Source: JBEKOF01 sp049513975
GTDB taxonomy: Bacteria > Verrucomicrobiota > Verrucomicrobiia > Limisphaerales > Palsa-1400
NCBI GenBank assembly: GCA_049513975.1
Contig: JBEKVM010000034.1
Location: forward strand, 20,487 to 84,486
DNA length: 64,000 bases
Reading direction: 5' to 3'
The stretch's first letter is position 1. Each line of letters opens with the position of its first letter. The notes under the pieces were generated by a model, which did not search any database, was not told the DNA's origin, and saw only the letters and a program-made list of their open reading frames with translations. The position numbers were made by a program, and so were the translations under genes. Of the stretch, positions 1-7,730 are shown piece by piece.

Positions 1-56
1 TCCCCGGCCCCTCCGGCAGCACCGGCCTCATCCACCCGCCAACAACGGGCGCATGT
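1..56. repeat. Dispersed intergenic repeat, copy 1 (cut by window edge)
   Basis: The core ccccggcccctccggcagc, followed by accggcctcatcc and a gccgcca-like block ending near gggcgcatg, recurs at 790-861 and 54605-54681 in the same orientation. This copy starts at the window edge, so its left part is not visible. It lies just beyond the 3' end of the MazF-type toxin gene. Its function is unknown. Confidence 0.6.
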
Positions 57-67
57 TCTTGCCGATA

Positions 68-385
68 TTACATTCCGAGGCGTTCTGCCAAACGATCGAG
101 GATGCCTTCCAATTCGCCGGTGGTAAGTTCGCCGAGTTTCCGTTCGAGTTTGACGCTGGCGACGGTCGCAACACGCTGCATGTCAAAAACGCCTTGCTCG
201 GCAAGGAACGGCTTGGAAATCCCGACCTCCCATCGGTTGCCCCGGCGCGACGTGGTGTGAGCGACCACGGTGAAAACATCCAATTCATTGCTCCCGGGCT
301 GCGGTGTCAAAATCAGGCAGGGACGGACTTTAGCCGCCATGCCCAAATCAACTATCCAGACGTCACCCGGTTTTGCGGCGGGCAT
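68..385 (-). CDS. MazF/PemK-like endoribonuclease toxin
   Basis: This 105-residue protein starts MPAAKPGDVWIVDLG and continues with KVRPCLILTPQ, VFTVVAHTTSRRGNRWEV and a C-terminal VKLERKLGEL helix. That is the small PemK/MazF fold that cleaves mRNA when its antitoxin is degraded: a basic G-D-(I/V)-W start, the RP(C/V)L(I/V) strand and a T(T/S) loop. I chose the ATG at 385 because PemK proteins begin at this GDVW segment and a longer in-frame start would add an unrelated tail. It overlaps the upstream antitoxin gene by 23 nt, the usual arrangement for a co-translated pair. The family is clear; the cleavage specificity cannot be read from the sequence. Confidence 0.85.
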   Translation of the reverse strand: MPAAKPGDVWIVDLGMAAKVRPCLILTPQPGSNELDVFTVVAHTTSRRGNRWEVGISKPFLAEQGVFDMQRVATVASVKLERKLGELTTGELEGILDRLAERLGM

Positions 386-548
386 CAGCAGCCTCCTGTT
401 GATCCATATCCTGGAACATGGACTCGGCGGCCTCATGCAGGAAAAGCGCCTCGTCCGGCCCATTTAGCTCCCGCAGTCGCCGCAGAACGATGGCGCGTTC
501 CTCCGGGGTCAGCTTGGGCAGTTCTTGGATAATCTCAACCATGCTCAT
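363..548 (-). CDS. Small antitoxin partner of the MazF-like toxin
   Basis: This is a 61-residue, charged, helical protein (MSMVEIIQELPKLTPEERA, then VLRRLRELN). It resembles the short addiction-module proteins that start with an EII-x-LPxLxxEE(R/L) helix and carry a C-terminal acidic segment (DEALFLHEAAESMFQDMDQQEA) that can cover the toxin. It precedes and overlaps the toxin gene, which is the main support for the role. A second Met three residues in is an alternative start. No DNA-binding domain of the AbrB or RHH type is obvious, so how it would autoregulate is unclear. Confidence 0.7.
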   Translation of the reverse strand: MSMVEIIQELPKLTPEERAIVLRRLRELNGPDEALFLHEAAESMFQDMDQQEAADARRKTG

Positions 549-775
549 AACACCAGATTGCCGCAGACTCGGTGGCGAGTTCCATCAAGGGCTTTCATAT
601 TCGCGCGTAATTTCGCCGGAATCTGTCCGACCACAAAATCCAGAATCTCGTCACCGACATGCATAATTGAACCGTAGCAGGGAATCTCCCTTTCGACAAG
701 CGCGGAAAAGGAGCGCTCCGGCGCATTCACGCAGGCCGGATTCACCATTCCCTGCCCCGCTTCTTCATTTAGCAT
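545..775 (-). CDS. Hypothetical small protein upstream of the antitoxin
   Basis: This open frame of 76 residues (or 39 from the internal Met at 661) ends with a TGA that overlaps the antitoxin ATG by 4 nt (ATGA). That coupling is the only reason to list it. The N-terminal part runs into an AT-rich TTTAGCA repeat, so the shorter form is more credible. No family is recognised. It may be a chance frame or the decayed end of a former gene. Confidence 0.2.
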   Translation of the reverse strand: MLNEEAGQGMVNPACVNAPERSFSALVEREIPCYGSIMHVGDEILDFVVGQIPAKLRANMKALDGTRHRVCGNLVL

Positions 776-812
776 TTAGCATTCAGCATTTATAATTTAT
801 TATTTAGCATTT
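765..812. repeat. Degenerate TTTAGCA tandem repeat
   Basis: The stretch reads as imperfect repeats of catttagcatttagcattc, followed by tataatttattatttagcat. It is strongly AT-rich against a GC-rich background and abuts dispersed-repeat copy 2. It may be a simple-sequence tract or the AT-rich left part of that repeat; copy 3 also has an AT-rich stretch on its left. Confidence 0.5.
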
Positions 813-861
813 CCCCAGCCCCTCCGGCAGCACCGGCCTCATCCCGCCGCCAGCAATGGAA
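790..861. repeat. Dispersed intergenic repeat, copy 2
   Basis: A tataattta/ttatttagcat segment is followed by ttccccagcccctccggcag and caccggcctcatcccgccgcc. The same order, an AT-rich lead then the GC-rich core, is present at 54605-54681. The core alone is visible at 1-56. No coding capacity. Confidence 0.65.
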
Positions 862-1417
862 AAGGGGTCAAACCATAACTTTTCCACTTTTACGACGCGC
901 AGGAACGCCCAAAAATGGCTCTTCGGGCGCATTTCGCCGCTCCGACTCATGCGGCGGTTCCCATCTTCACCAGCCCCGGTGCGCCAACGTGTCCCGCCAT
1001 TCAGAACTTTCACCATTTCTCTCCGTGCTCTTCCACGAACACTTCCATGGCGACACCAGCCGCGGCGTGGCTGCGTCTCATCAAAACGGCTGGCCGGCCT
1101 CGGGGGGCCAAGCTCCATCAGCCTCGCCTCCCTCCACACGGCAAGCACCCCGAAAAAGCCGGTGACGACAAAGTGACCCGGATGGGTGTGGTTCAAGCCC
1201 GAAAACTGGTTTTCCTGATTCGATCAACCGAAAATTCCAGAGCAGGACGATTGGATCTCTCACCCAAGTCAACCACCCGAGAATTTTATCGAATTTTTCA
1301 TGGACGGAGTTGAGATGGGGCAGGAGGGGTGACAACGCAAAAGTCATCGCCAAAACTGAGGAATGCGGGAAAGAACCTTGCCGGGCGGCGCGGCTTTTGG
1401 TTAAGGTTTTCGATCTT
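862..1417. other. Gene-poor stretch, nothing recognised
   Basis: About 550 bases lie between the repeat and the MFS gene. The frames that stay open on either strand overlap each other, have proline/serine/arginine-rich translations without family signatures, and lack ribosome-binding sites. No tRNA, riboswitch or clear promoter is visible. Confidence 0.4.
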
Positions 1418-3178
1418 GTGAAGTCCAGCACGGCAAACCGGCCCGCCACCAGCCATTACCGCTGGGTGATTTGCGGACTGCTTTTTTTCGCCACGACCTT
1501 CAATTACCTTGACCGGCAGGTCATCAGCTACCTGAAGGATCCGATCTTCTGCGCGCCGGCGGCACAGGGCGGCTTCGGCTGGTCGAACACGGACTTTGCG
1601 AATTTGACTTCCTTTTTCACCGCCTTTTACGCCGGAATGACCATCATCGCCGGCTGGGTCATTGACAAAATCGGCACGAAAATCGGACTGGCGCTCTCGC
1701 TCATCTTCTGGTCGTTGTTCGGCATCGCCAATGCGTTCGTGGGACGGCTGGTGACGATGCACATCCTGGTGCGCAGCGCCTTTGCCGTCGGCGAAGGCGG
1801 GAACTTCCCCGCTTCCATCAAAACCGTGGCGGAGTGGTTTCCCAAACGGGAACGCGCCCTGGCGACGGGCATTTTCAACAGCGGTTCAAACTTCGGCGCG
1901 ATGGCGGCCGCCCTCTTCGTGCCGTGGTGCCTGGTTTATTTCGGCGATGAGCGCGGCTGGAAGATGGCCTTCATTCTCACCGGCGCGGCCGGATTTCTCT
2001 GGCTGATTTTTTGGTTCTGGCTTTATGAGATTCCCATCAAACAACACCGGCTTTCCCAGGCTGAATTTGATCATATTCACAGCGACAAGGACGATTCCGT
2101 CGCCGGGGAAAAACCGTCCAAAGGCGTGTTTGGAAAACTCTTTTCCATCAGTGGCCGGATTCCGCGCGCCGCTTTTTGGGGAACGATGATTCTGATCGTC
2201 ATTTTGACGCTGTTCATCTGCGTGATGACGAGCCTGATCGCGACCCCCGGCGCGCATCTTTATGCTCCCGGGGGAGGTCTGAAACATGTCTTCGACAGCA
2301 TCTTCAAAACCCCCAACGATGTCAACTCTATTTTTGCGCTGCGCATGGCCTGGCTTATCGTCGTGTCCTGGATTGCCATCGCTCTGCAAATCAAGCGATG
2401 GCATGACCTTGGGAAAACCGGCTGGCTGGTTTTGGTCAATCTCGTGCCGGCAGTTGGAACGGCGTTATCGCTCCTTGTCCTGGGATTCTTGAAGGGCGGC
2501 TCCGGCGCGAATCAATTCGGCAATGCAGGCGGCCCTGGGTTGCTGGGCTACCGGCAGACCTGGTCGTTTTTCTGGGGAAAATTTCTCACCGACGGCGTCT
2601 GGTGGTTCTATCTGTTCTGGCTTCCGGATTACTTGACCAAGCAATTCGGCATGACCAAAGAACAGGTCATGATGCCGACTTTCATCGTTTTTGGGGTCTC
2701 CATCATCGGCAGTGTTTATGGCGGGAGCATTCCCATGACGCTCATCAAGAAGGGCATGGCGGTTTACAAGGCCCGCATGCTGGCGATGTTCCTCATCGCC
2801 CTGGCTCCGCTGACCGTTTTGGCGACCCAGTATTTTGGCGACGTCAGCGAGTTTGGGAAATGGGCCGCCACGCTGGCCGTCGCGACGATTTGCATTGGCG
2901 CCGCCGCGCATCAGGCGTGGTCGGCGAACCTCTTCACCACCGTTTCCGACATGTTCCCGAAAAAGACGGTCGGTTCGGTCACGGGCATTGGCGCCATGGC
3001 CGGCGGCCTGGGCGGCGTGGTGGTTCAGCAACTCGCCGGCGGCCTGACCGATGCCTTGAAGGAGAATCCGCAGACTGCCTACCTGGTCATGTTCATTATC
3101 TGCGCCCTGAGTTACCTCCTCGCCTGGGGAATCATGAAAGCGCTCGTGCCACGCCACCAACCCATTACGGATTTATAA
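1418..3178 (+). CDS. MFS (hexuronate/ACS-like) transporter with inserted DUF805 domain
   Basis: This inner-membrane carrier has two MFS halves. The first six helices span about residues 1-235, with TFNYLDRQVI in helix 1 and a GEGGNFPASIKTVAEWFP motif typical of ExuT/GudP-like anion symporters. The last six run from about residue 375 to 586. Between them, residues 240-370 hold a complete DUF805-like unit: SGRIPRAAFW at its start, several membrane spans, the hallmark KRWHDLGKTGW, and a closing GGSGANQFG. An ordinary ACS-family MFS has only a short loop here. The start is uncertain: GTG at 1418 follows an AAGG box and begins close to helix 1, but TTG 1397 or 1310 would also fit. The gene stands alone. 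Substrate inferred: a sugar acid. Confidence 0.85.
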   Translation: MKSSTANRPATSHYRWVICGLLFFATTFNYLDRQVISYLKDPIFCAPAAQGGFGWSNTDFANLTSFFTAFYAGMTIIAGWVIDKIGTKIGLALSLIFWSLFGIANAFVGRLVTMHILVRSAFAVGEGGNFPASIKTVAEWFPKRERALATGIFNSGSNFGAMAAALFVPWCLVYFGDERGWKMAFILTGAAGFLWLIFWFWLYEIPIKQHRLSQAEFDHIHSDKDDSVAGEKPSKGVFGKLFSISGRIPRAAFWGTMILIVILTLFICVMTSLIATPGAHLYAPGGGLKHVFDSIFKTPNDVNSIFALRMAWLIVVSWIAIALQIKRWHDLGKTGWLVLVNLVPAVGTALSLLVLGFLKGGSGANQFGNAGGPGLLGYRQTWSFFWGKFLTDGVWWFYLFWLPDYLTKQFGMTKEQVMMPTFIVFGVSIIGSVYGGSIPMTLIKKGMAVYKARMLAMFLIALAPLTVLATQYFGDVSEFGKWAATLAVATICIGAAAHQAWSANLFTTVSDMFPKKTVGSVTGIGAMAGGLGGVVVQQLAGGLTDALKENPQTAYLVMFIICALSYLLAWGIMKALVPRHQPITDL

Positions 3179-3420
3179 ATATGGCAACCAAAAACACGCA
3201 TGGCTAATTCTCCTGATTCCAATGAGTTTGATTGCTTGAGGAGGCCGTTCGCATCACCCGGACATCTGGCTATTGTCTCATTTCTGCTCGGCCAAATACT
3301 GTTGCCCGGTTCTTTGCCGGCCCAAGTCGCGCCGCGCGAACGGATATCTGTCAACGAGTTTATTTGAGTCACCTTTGAACGCGGGCGTCCACCGGGCGGG
3401 CCGGATGAATTGGGTTTGAG

Positions 3421-4335
3421 CTACTGGCTCTGGTTGAACTGATCCATCGCCTGGCGGATGGCGCGCGTATGTTCGGCGGTGCTGCCGCAGCAAGAACCGA
3501 CAATCATCGCTCCCGCGGCCAGAACGGCGGGCAATGCGATGACCATGTCTGCGGGAGATTGTTTGTAAACGGCTTTCCCGCGTTCCAAAACCGGCAGGCC
3601 GGCGTTGGGCTGCACCATCGTCGGCAGTTGGCAGTGCGCGCGATAAATCCCCGCCACCACGGCCGCGCCCGCCATGTCCATGCCGGTGCCGCAATTCAAG
3701 GCCACAAAGTGCGCGCCTTTTTCCTCCGCGAATTCGGCCGCCTTTTCCGGCAGCACCCCCATCATCGTCACGTAAAATGTCTTGTCCGCCGACAAATCAT
3801 AAGCGAGCGAAGCAATGATGCTGCGCGCTCCGGCCGCCTTGGCGGCGTCAATGGCCACGCCCAGTTCATCCAGCGAGGTTTGCGTTTCGATAATGATCGC
3901 ATCCACGCCTCCCTCAACCAGCGCCGAGGCTTGTTCCTCCAGAGCAAGCTGTGCTTCCGCTTGGGGCAGATCGCCGTACGGTTCCAAAATGGCCCCCACC
4001 GGCCCGATGTCGCCGAGCACATATCCAGCGCGCCCGCCAAATGCCTCCCGGGCGATGCGGACGGCGGCTTGGTTGATGGCGCGCGCGTCCCCGGCCACGC
4101 CATGCCGCTGCAGAGTAATGCGGCTGCCGCCGAAAGTGTTGGTGATGAGACAATCCGCGCCCGCCTCCGCATAACGCCGCTGAATGGCCAGGACCCGTTC
4201 CGGATGGGTGAGGTTCCACAGTTCGCCGCACTGGCCGCTCTCCAATCCGGCCAGCATCAATTGCGTCCCCATCGCGCCATCGCAGACAAGCCGGCGCTCT
4301 CGCACCGCCTCATGAAGCAGTTTTTGCATGGTCAT
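3421..4335 (-). CDS. Homocysteine S-methyltransferase (MetH N-domain/BHMT-like)
   Basis: This 304-residue TIM-barrel protein carries the zinc/homocysteine site of the family. It has VCDGAMGTQLM at the N-terminus, ITNTFGGSR, VALNCGTG (first Cys ligand), and GSCCGST near the C-terminus (Cys-Cys pair). It would move a methyl group to homocysteine to form methionine in the cytoplasm. Its length matches the stand-alone homocysteine domain rather than full MetH, so it lacks folate, corrinoid and activation domains. Those functions are encoded by neighbours at 4534-9785. It is transcribed divergently from the RACo operon with a 198-bp gap. The start at 4335 (ATG) is preferred over TTG 4338; ATG 4329 is also possible. 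Confidence 0.88.
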   Translation of the reverse strand: MTMQKLLHEAVRERRLVCDGAMGTQLMLAGLESGQCGELWNLTHPERVLAIQRRYAEAGADCLITNTFGGSRITLQRHGVAGDARAINQAAVRIAREAFGGRAGYVLGDIGPVGAILEPYGDLPQAEAQLALEEQASALVEGGVDAIIIETQTSLDELGVAIDAAKAAGARSIIASLAYDLSADKTFYVTMMGVLPEKAAEFAEEKGAHFVALNCGTGMDMAGAAVVAGIYRAHCQLPTMVQPNAGLPVLERGKAVYKQSPADMVIALPAVLAAGAMIVGSCCGSTAEHTRAIRQAMDQFNQSQ

Positions 4336-4533
4336 CAACGCATTATTTCCCGCCAGTTGACCTCGACGGAACAGGGCCAGCCGCAGTGTAGATAGGGTTT
4401 TGCCGCCCCCGGCGCAAGCCCCAAGTTCCGCAGCTCCCCGATGCAGGCGGCCTCGCCTCCGAATGAAAGTTGCGGGAAGGAGCGGGTTGATGCATTATGT
4501 TCTCCGGCCGAACTAAATGACACCAGCAGTTGC

Positions 4534-6234
4534 ATGAGCGTCGAGTTGCATTTCAATCAAAAGCACACGCGTGTTGCGCCCGGGCCGTCGCTTTTCGACT
4601 GTGCCGAATCGCTCGGCATCAAGGTCCCCACTTCCTGCCGCAAGCAGGGCAAATGCAAGGAATGTCTTGTGGAGATCACCGAGGGGATGGAGTTCGTTTC
4701 GGCCAAAGGACCGGAGGAAAAGCATCTCCGGGAAAACTTCCGCCTCTCCTGCCGCTGCCACCTCGTCAAGGATGGCGGCGTGGTCCGATGCCATACCCTG
4801 CGACGGGGCGGCCTGCGCATCGAACGCCACGCCCTGCAACTTCCGACCAGCGGCCAAAAGGTGCAACTCGATCCCGCCGTCACCCGCGACGGTGACCGCA
4901 TTCTCCTGGACGGAAGCGAAATTGATCGTGGCCGCGGACCGATTCATGGGTTGGCCATGGACCTGGGAACCACCACCGTCGTCCTGCGCCTTTTAAACTT
5001 GGAAACCGGCGAAATCATGGCGGACGCATCCTTCGAAAATCCGCAGCGCTTCGGCGGCTCCGATGTGATGTCGCGCATTCATTACGACACGGAGGACGGC
5101 AGCCAATTGCTGCAGCGCACTCTGGCCGGGTACATCACCCATGCCATCGAGGACTTTCCGGTGGACCCGAAGTCCATTTACGAAATGGTCGTCGCCGCCA
5201 ATTCCACCATGCGCGATCTTTTCTTCCGTCTGAATGTCTATTCCATCGGGCAAAGCCCGTATCAATCCATCACCGAGTTGGAAATGGCGGAAGGCCGCCG
5301 GACCACGACCAGTCTGGCCGCGCCAGCCGGGCGGTTGTTGCTGCCCATTCATCCAAAGGGGCGCGTTTATGGGTTGCCCGTCATCAGCGGCCATGTCGGG
5401 GCTGACGCCGCCGCCTGCCTGCTGGCGGTGGACTTGGCCCGCGAGGAGCGCCTGGTCGCCCTCATGGACATCGGCACCAACACGGAATTGATTCTGGGCA
5501 ACAAGCACAAAATCCTGGCCGCCTCTTGTCCCGCCGGCCCGGCCTTTGAAGGCGGCAAAATCTCCTGCGGCATGCCAGCTCTGCCGGGAGCCATTGAAAA
5601 AGTGGCCATCGCCCCCGACGGCTCGATGCGCGCGCAAGTGATCGGCGGCGGCCCGGCGGAGGGGATTTGCGGCTCGGGCCTGATAGACCTTCTGGGCGAA
5701 CTGCTCAGGACCGGACGCATGAATTCCCTGGGCCGTTTCGAGCACGGCGGCGAACCCATCGCGCTGGAGGCCGGCAACGGCCAGCCGCTCTATTTTACGG
5801 AGGGCGACGTCAACGAACTGGCCCAGGCCAAGGGGGCCAACGCCGCCGGGCTGCACGTTATATTTGACAGATACGGAATCCGCTTTGACGCCCTGGACCT
5901 TTTTTATCTGGCCGGCGCTTTTGGCCGCCATCTCAGCCTGCCAGCCGCAAAACGCATCGGGCTGATTCCCGGCCTTGACGACGCCAAAATCGTGCAAGCG
6001 GGCAACGCCTCCATCGAAGGCGCCTGCCTGGCGCTGTTGTCCCGCGCCAAACGCGCCGAGTTGGAGAGCCTGGTCCGGCGAGTCACCCACTGCCGCCTGG
6101 AAACGCACCCTGATTTTTTCCATTACTTTGTGGAGGGTTGCCAATTCAACCCGCTCGCCACCCTGGAGGCGCTGCCGGCCGCGGCGGGTGAATCCTCCGC
6201 CTCGAACCCGCTTTGCCATGCTCGAACTGTTTGA
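4534..6234 (+). CDS. RACo-type reductive activator of corrinoid protein (2Fe-2S/ASKHA)
   Basis: This 566-residue protein has an N-terminal 2Fe-2S ferredoxin domain with Cys35, Cys41, Cys44 and a later SCRC pair (73/75) in the C-x5-C-x2-C pattern. A linker follows, then an ASKHA ATPase-like half beginning with HGLAMDLGTTTVVLRL near residue 137 and including MDIGTNTELIL and CGSGLIDLLGEL. RACo proteins use ATP and a ferredoxin to return inactive Co(II) corrinoid to Co(I), which a methyl-transfer system needs after oxidation. It is the first gene of a + strand operon and overlaps the next gene by 17 nt. The ATG at 4534 is chosen because homologues start just before the beta-grasp domain. Family assignment is firm; the partner is inferred to be the corrinoid protein at 7731-8714. 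Confidence 0.92.
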   Translation: MSVELHFNQKHTRVAPGPSLFDCAESLGIKVPTSCRKQGKCKECLVEITEGMEFVSAKGPEEKHLRENFRLSCRCHLVKDGGVVRCHTLRRGGLRIERHALQLPTSGQKVQLDPAVTRDGDRILLDGSEIDRGRGPIHGLAMDLGTTTVVLRLLNLETGEIMADASFENPQRFGGSDVMSRIHYDTEDGSQLLQRTLAGYITHAIEDFPVDPKSIYEMVVAANSTMRDLFFRLNVYSIGQSPYQSITELEMAEGRRTTTSLAAPAGRLLLPIHPKGRVYGLPVISGHVGADAAACLLAVDLAREERLVALMDIGTNTELILGNKHKILAASCPAGPAFEGGKISCGMPALPGAIEKVAIAPDGSMRAQVIGGGPAEGICGSGLIDLLGELLRTGRMNSLGRFEHGGEPIALEAGNGQPLYFTEGDVNELAQAKGANAAGLHVIFDRYGIRFDALDLFYLAGAFGRHLSLPAAKRIGLIPGLDDAKIVQAGNASIEGACLALLSRAKRAELESLVRRVTHCRLETHPDFFHYFVEGCQFNPLATLEALPAAAGESSASNPLCHARTV

Positions 6235-7000
6235 CACGCACCCGGGCTGCCAGGTCCAGGAATCCGAATACAAACGCCTGCTGGGCTATCCGCGGCGCAA
6301 GGTTTTGGAGGGACGCGCCCGCGAAATCGCGGACGCAACCCGGCGGTGGTATGCGGAACACGGCCGGCCCTGGATTTATGCGCGCCAGGCCGAGGCGCTC
6401 GAACTGGCCGGCGAGGAAATCAAAATCAACGGCGCCGCCTTTTCCCCGCCTCCGCTCCTCGCGCAATTCAACACGGCGCAAGTTCACACCGCCCTGCTGC
6501 TGGCGGTGAGCGCCGGCCCGCAATGCGAAGAAAAAGCGCGCGCCCTCTGGCAGGAAGGCAAACCCGACGAGTATTTCTTCATGGAAATGTTCGGCTCGGC
6601 GGTGGTGGAGCATTTGGTCACCGTCGCCAACGGCCGCATCTGCGCCTGGGCGGACCAGCAGGGCCTGGCCGCGCTGCCCCATTACAGTCCCGGTTATTCG
6701 GGCTGGAATGTCTCCGACCAGCCCCAATTGTGGGACCTGATCCGGCGGGTGTCCGGACGCGATTTTCCCGGGGAACTGGACGTGATGGACACCGGCATGC
6801 TCCGGCCCAAAAAATCCCTTCTTGCCGTCATCGGCCTCACCCGCCATCTGGACAGGGCGCGCTCCTTCGCAAAATTGGTTCCGTGCGAAAACTGCTCCTG
6901 GCCGCGCTGCCAGTATCGCCGCGCGCCGTACCGGCAGGCTCCGCCGCAAATCGAGGCGGCGCGCCCTCAACACAACGTTCCTTATGACCAAACTATGTAG
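6218..7000 (+). CDS. MetH reactivation-domain-like protein
   Basis: This 260-residue protein contains the segment YSPGYSGWNVSDQPQLWDLI followed by TGMLRPKKSLLAVIGL. It matches the cobalamin methionine synthase activation domain, where the Y/F-SPGY loop binds AdoMet and the region caps the corrinoid. It ends with a cysteine cluster, PCENCSWPRCQYRRAPY, as in stand-alone activation-domain proteins of anaerobes, which could bind a metal or Fe-S centre. It overlaps RACo upstream by 17 nt and the next gene by 17 nt, so the three are translated together. Inferred role: helping keep the corrinoid partner active, or binding AdoMet for remethylation. I am fairly sure of the family but not of the reaction. 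Confidence 0.75.
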   Translation: MLELFDTHPGCQVQESEYKRLLGYPRRKVLEGRAREIADATRRWYAEHGRPWIYARQAEALELAGEEIKINGAAFSPPPLLAQFNTAQVHTALLLAVSAGPQCEEKARALWQEGKPDEYFFMEMFGSAVVEHLVTVANGRICAWADQQGLAALPHYSPGYSGWNVSDQPQLWDLIRRVSGRDFPGELDVMDTGMLRPKKSLLAVIGLTRHLDRARSFAKLVPCENCSWPRCQYRRAPYRQAPPQIEAARPQHNVPYDQTM

Positions 7001-7310
7001 TATTGACTTGTCGGCAAAGGATAAGCTCCCGCCTGCCTTCCACGAGAAATCCGGCATCGGCGCCCATTACGCCGACGCCTTCATCAAACCGATGAACACC
7101 AAACTGGCTGACGGCACGCGCGTTTCCTGCAAGCGCAAAGGCTTGAAGATCACCCTCGTGGTCGGCGCAAAAAAGGGGGAAGGGTTGATGCGCCGCCTCG
7201 ACGCGGGACGGGACCCGGTGGTGATGTTAAACGCCGCCTTGCAGGAAGCCGCCAAGGCCGCCGGGGTCGAGTTGCAAATCACCGGCACCGAAATCCTGGT
7301 CGCCCCCTGA
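6984..7310 (+). CDS. Unknown 108-residue protein in the RACo operon
   Basis: The start ATG at 6984 lies inside the end of the preceding gene (17-nt overlap). The protein has a basic central part (VSCKRKGLKITLVVGAKKGE) and ends with a small alpha/beta unit (LNAALQEAAKAAGVELQITG). No signal peptide or membrane span. I do not recognise a family. The tight overlap with a corrinoid-activation gene pair suggests it belongs to the same machinery, for example as a small accessory subunit. Confidence 0.7.
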   Translation: MTKLCSIDLSAKDKLPPAFHEKSGIGAHYADAFIKPMNTKLADGTRVSCKRKGLKITLVVGAKKGEGLMRRLDAGRDPVVMLNAALQEAAKAAGVELQITGTEILVAP

Positions 7311-7420
7311 GCCGCATCCATGCGCAAGAGAACCGCGGGCCGAAACCAACCCGGTTCCGATGAGAAACCGGGAAGCCTCGAGCAACATTTCGCGAAATGT
7401 CCGCCTCTTTCAAACGCTCA

Positions 7421-7515
7421 CTCTGGAGCGGTTTAATTAATACTGTAGCCGCACGCGGCAAACCAGTTCGTCGCATGCTGACGAGGCGTTCTGGCTCCAG
7501 TCTCATTGGAAACGC
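7421..7515. repeat. Structured repeat unit A (possible RNA element)
   Basis: This is a 95-base unit beginning tctggagcggtttaa and containing the block ggcaaaccagttcgtcgcat, then a gacg hairpin and ctggctccag. The outer CTGGAGC and GCTCCAG can pair. A related unit B lies at 7611-7708, in the same orientation and about 70% alike by eye. It sits between the convergent ends of the + strand RACo operon and the - strand corrinoid operon. Confidence 0.5.
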
Positions 7516-7552
7516 TTGAATCTTTTTTCTCGACAGATTCAAGTCCCTTGAT

Positions 7553-7605
7553 AAAATGAGACTCCCCCGCATTGAGTATTCGGCAATGCGGGGGAGTCTC
7601 ATTTT
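7553..7605. terminator. Strong bidirectional intrinsic terminator
   Basis: A perfect 22-bp stem, AAAATGAGACTCCCCCGCAT plus TG, pairs with its complement at 7584-7605 around a 9-nt loop. The arms begin with AAAA and end with TTTT, so it can stop transcription from both sides. It separates the convergent operons ending at 7310 and 7731. Confidence 0.9.
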
Positions 7606-7610
7606 CAAAG

Positions 7611-7708
7611 TGATTGGAGCAGTTTAAAGAATATTGTAACTGCAGCAGGCAAACCAGTTCATCGCATCCCTGTCAGGTGCCCTGGCTGCAGTTTTATTGA
7701 AAATGCTC
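7611..7708. repeat. Structured repeat unit B (possible RNA element)
   Basis: This is the second copy of the unit at 7421-7515, sharing ggagc-gtttaa, tgtaa, ggcaaaccagttc-tcgcat, ctggct-cag and the tail att-gaaa-gct. Here the pair CTGCAGC/GCTGCAG is perfect where unit A has a different but similar pairing. An outer pair CATTTTCAA (7600-7608) and TTGAAAATG (7696-7704) encloses it. Confidence 0.5.
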
Positions 7709-7730
7709 TGGCCGGGGAAAAATCCAGCCG

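Noticed and set aside
765..812. CRISPR-like short repeats
   Set aside because: The TTTAGCA units are 7 bases, without spacers or cas genes.
7311..7730. Cobalamin riboswitch near the corrinoid genes
   Set aside because: The region is downstream of both operons rather than upstream, and I see no B12-box-like gccactg sequence or expected arrangement of stems.
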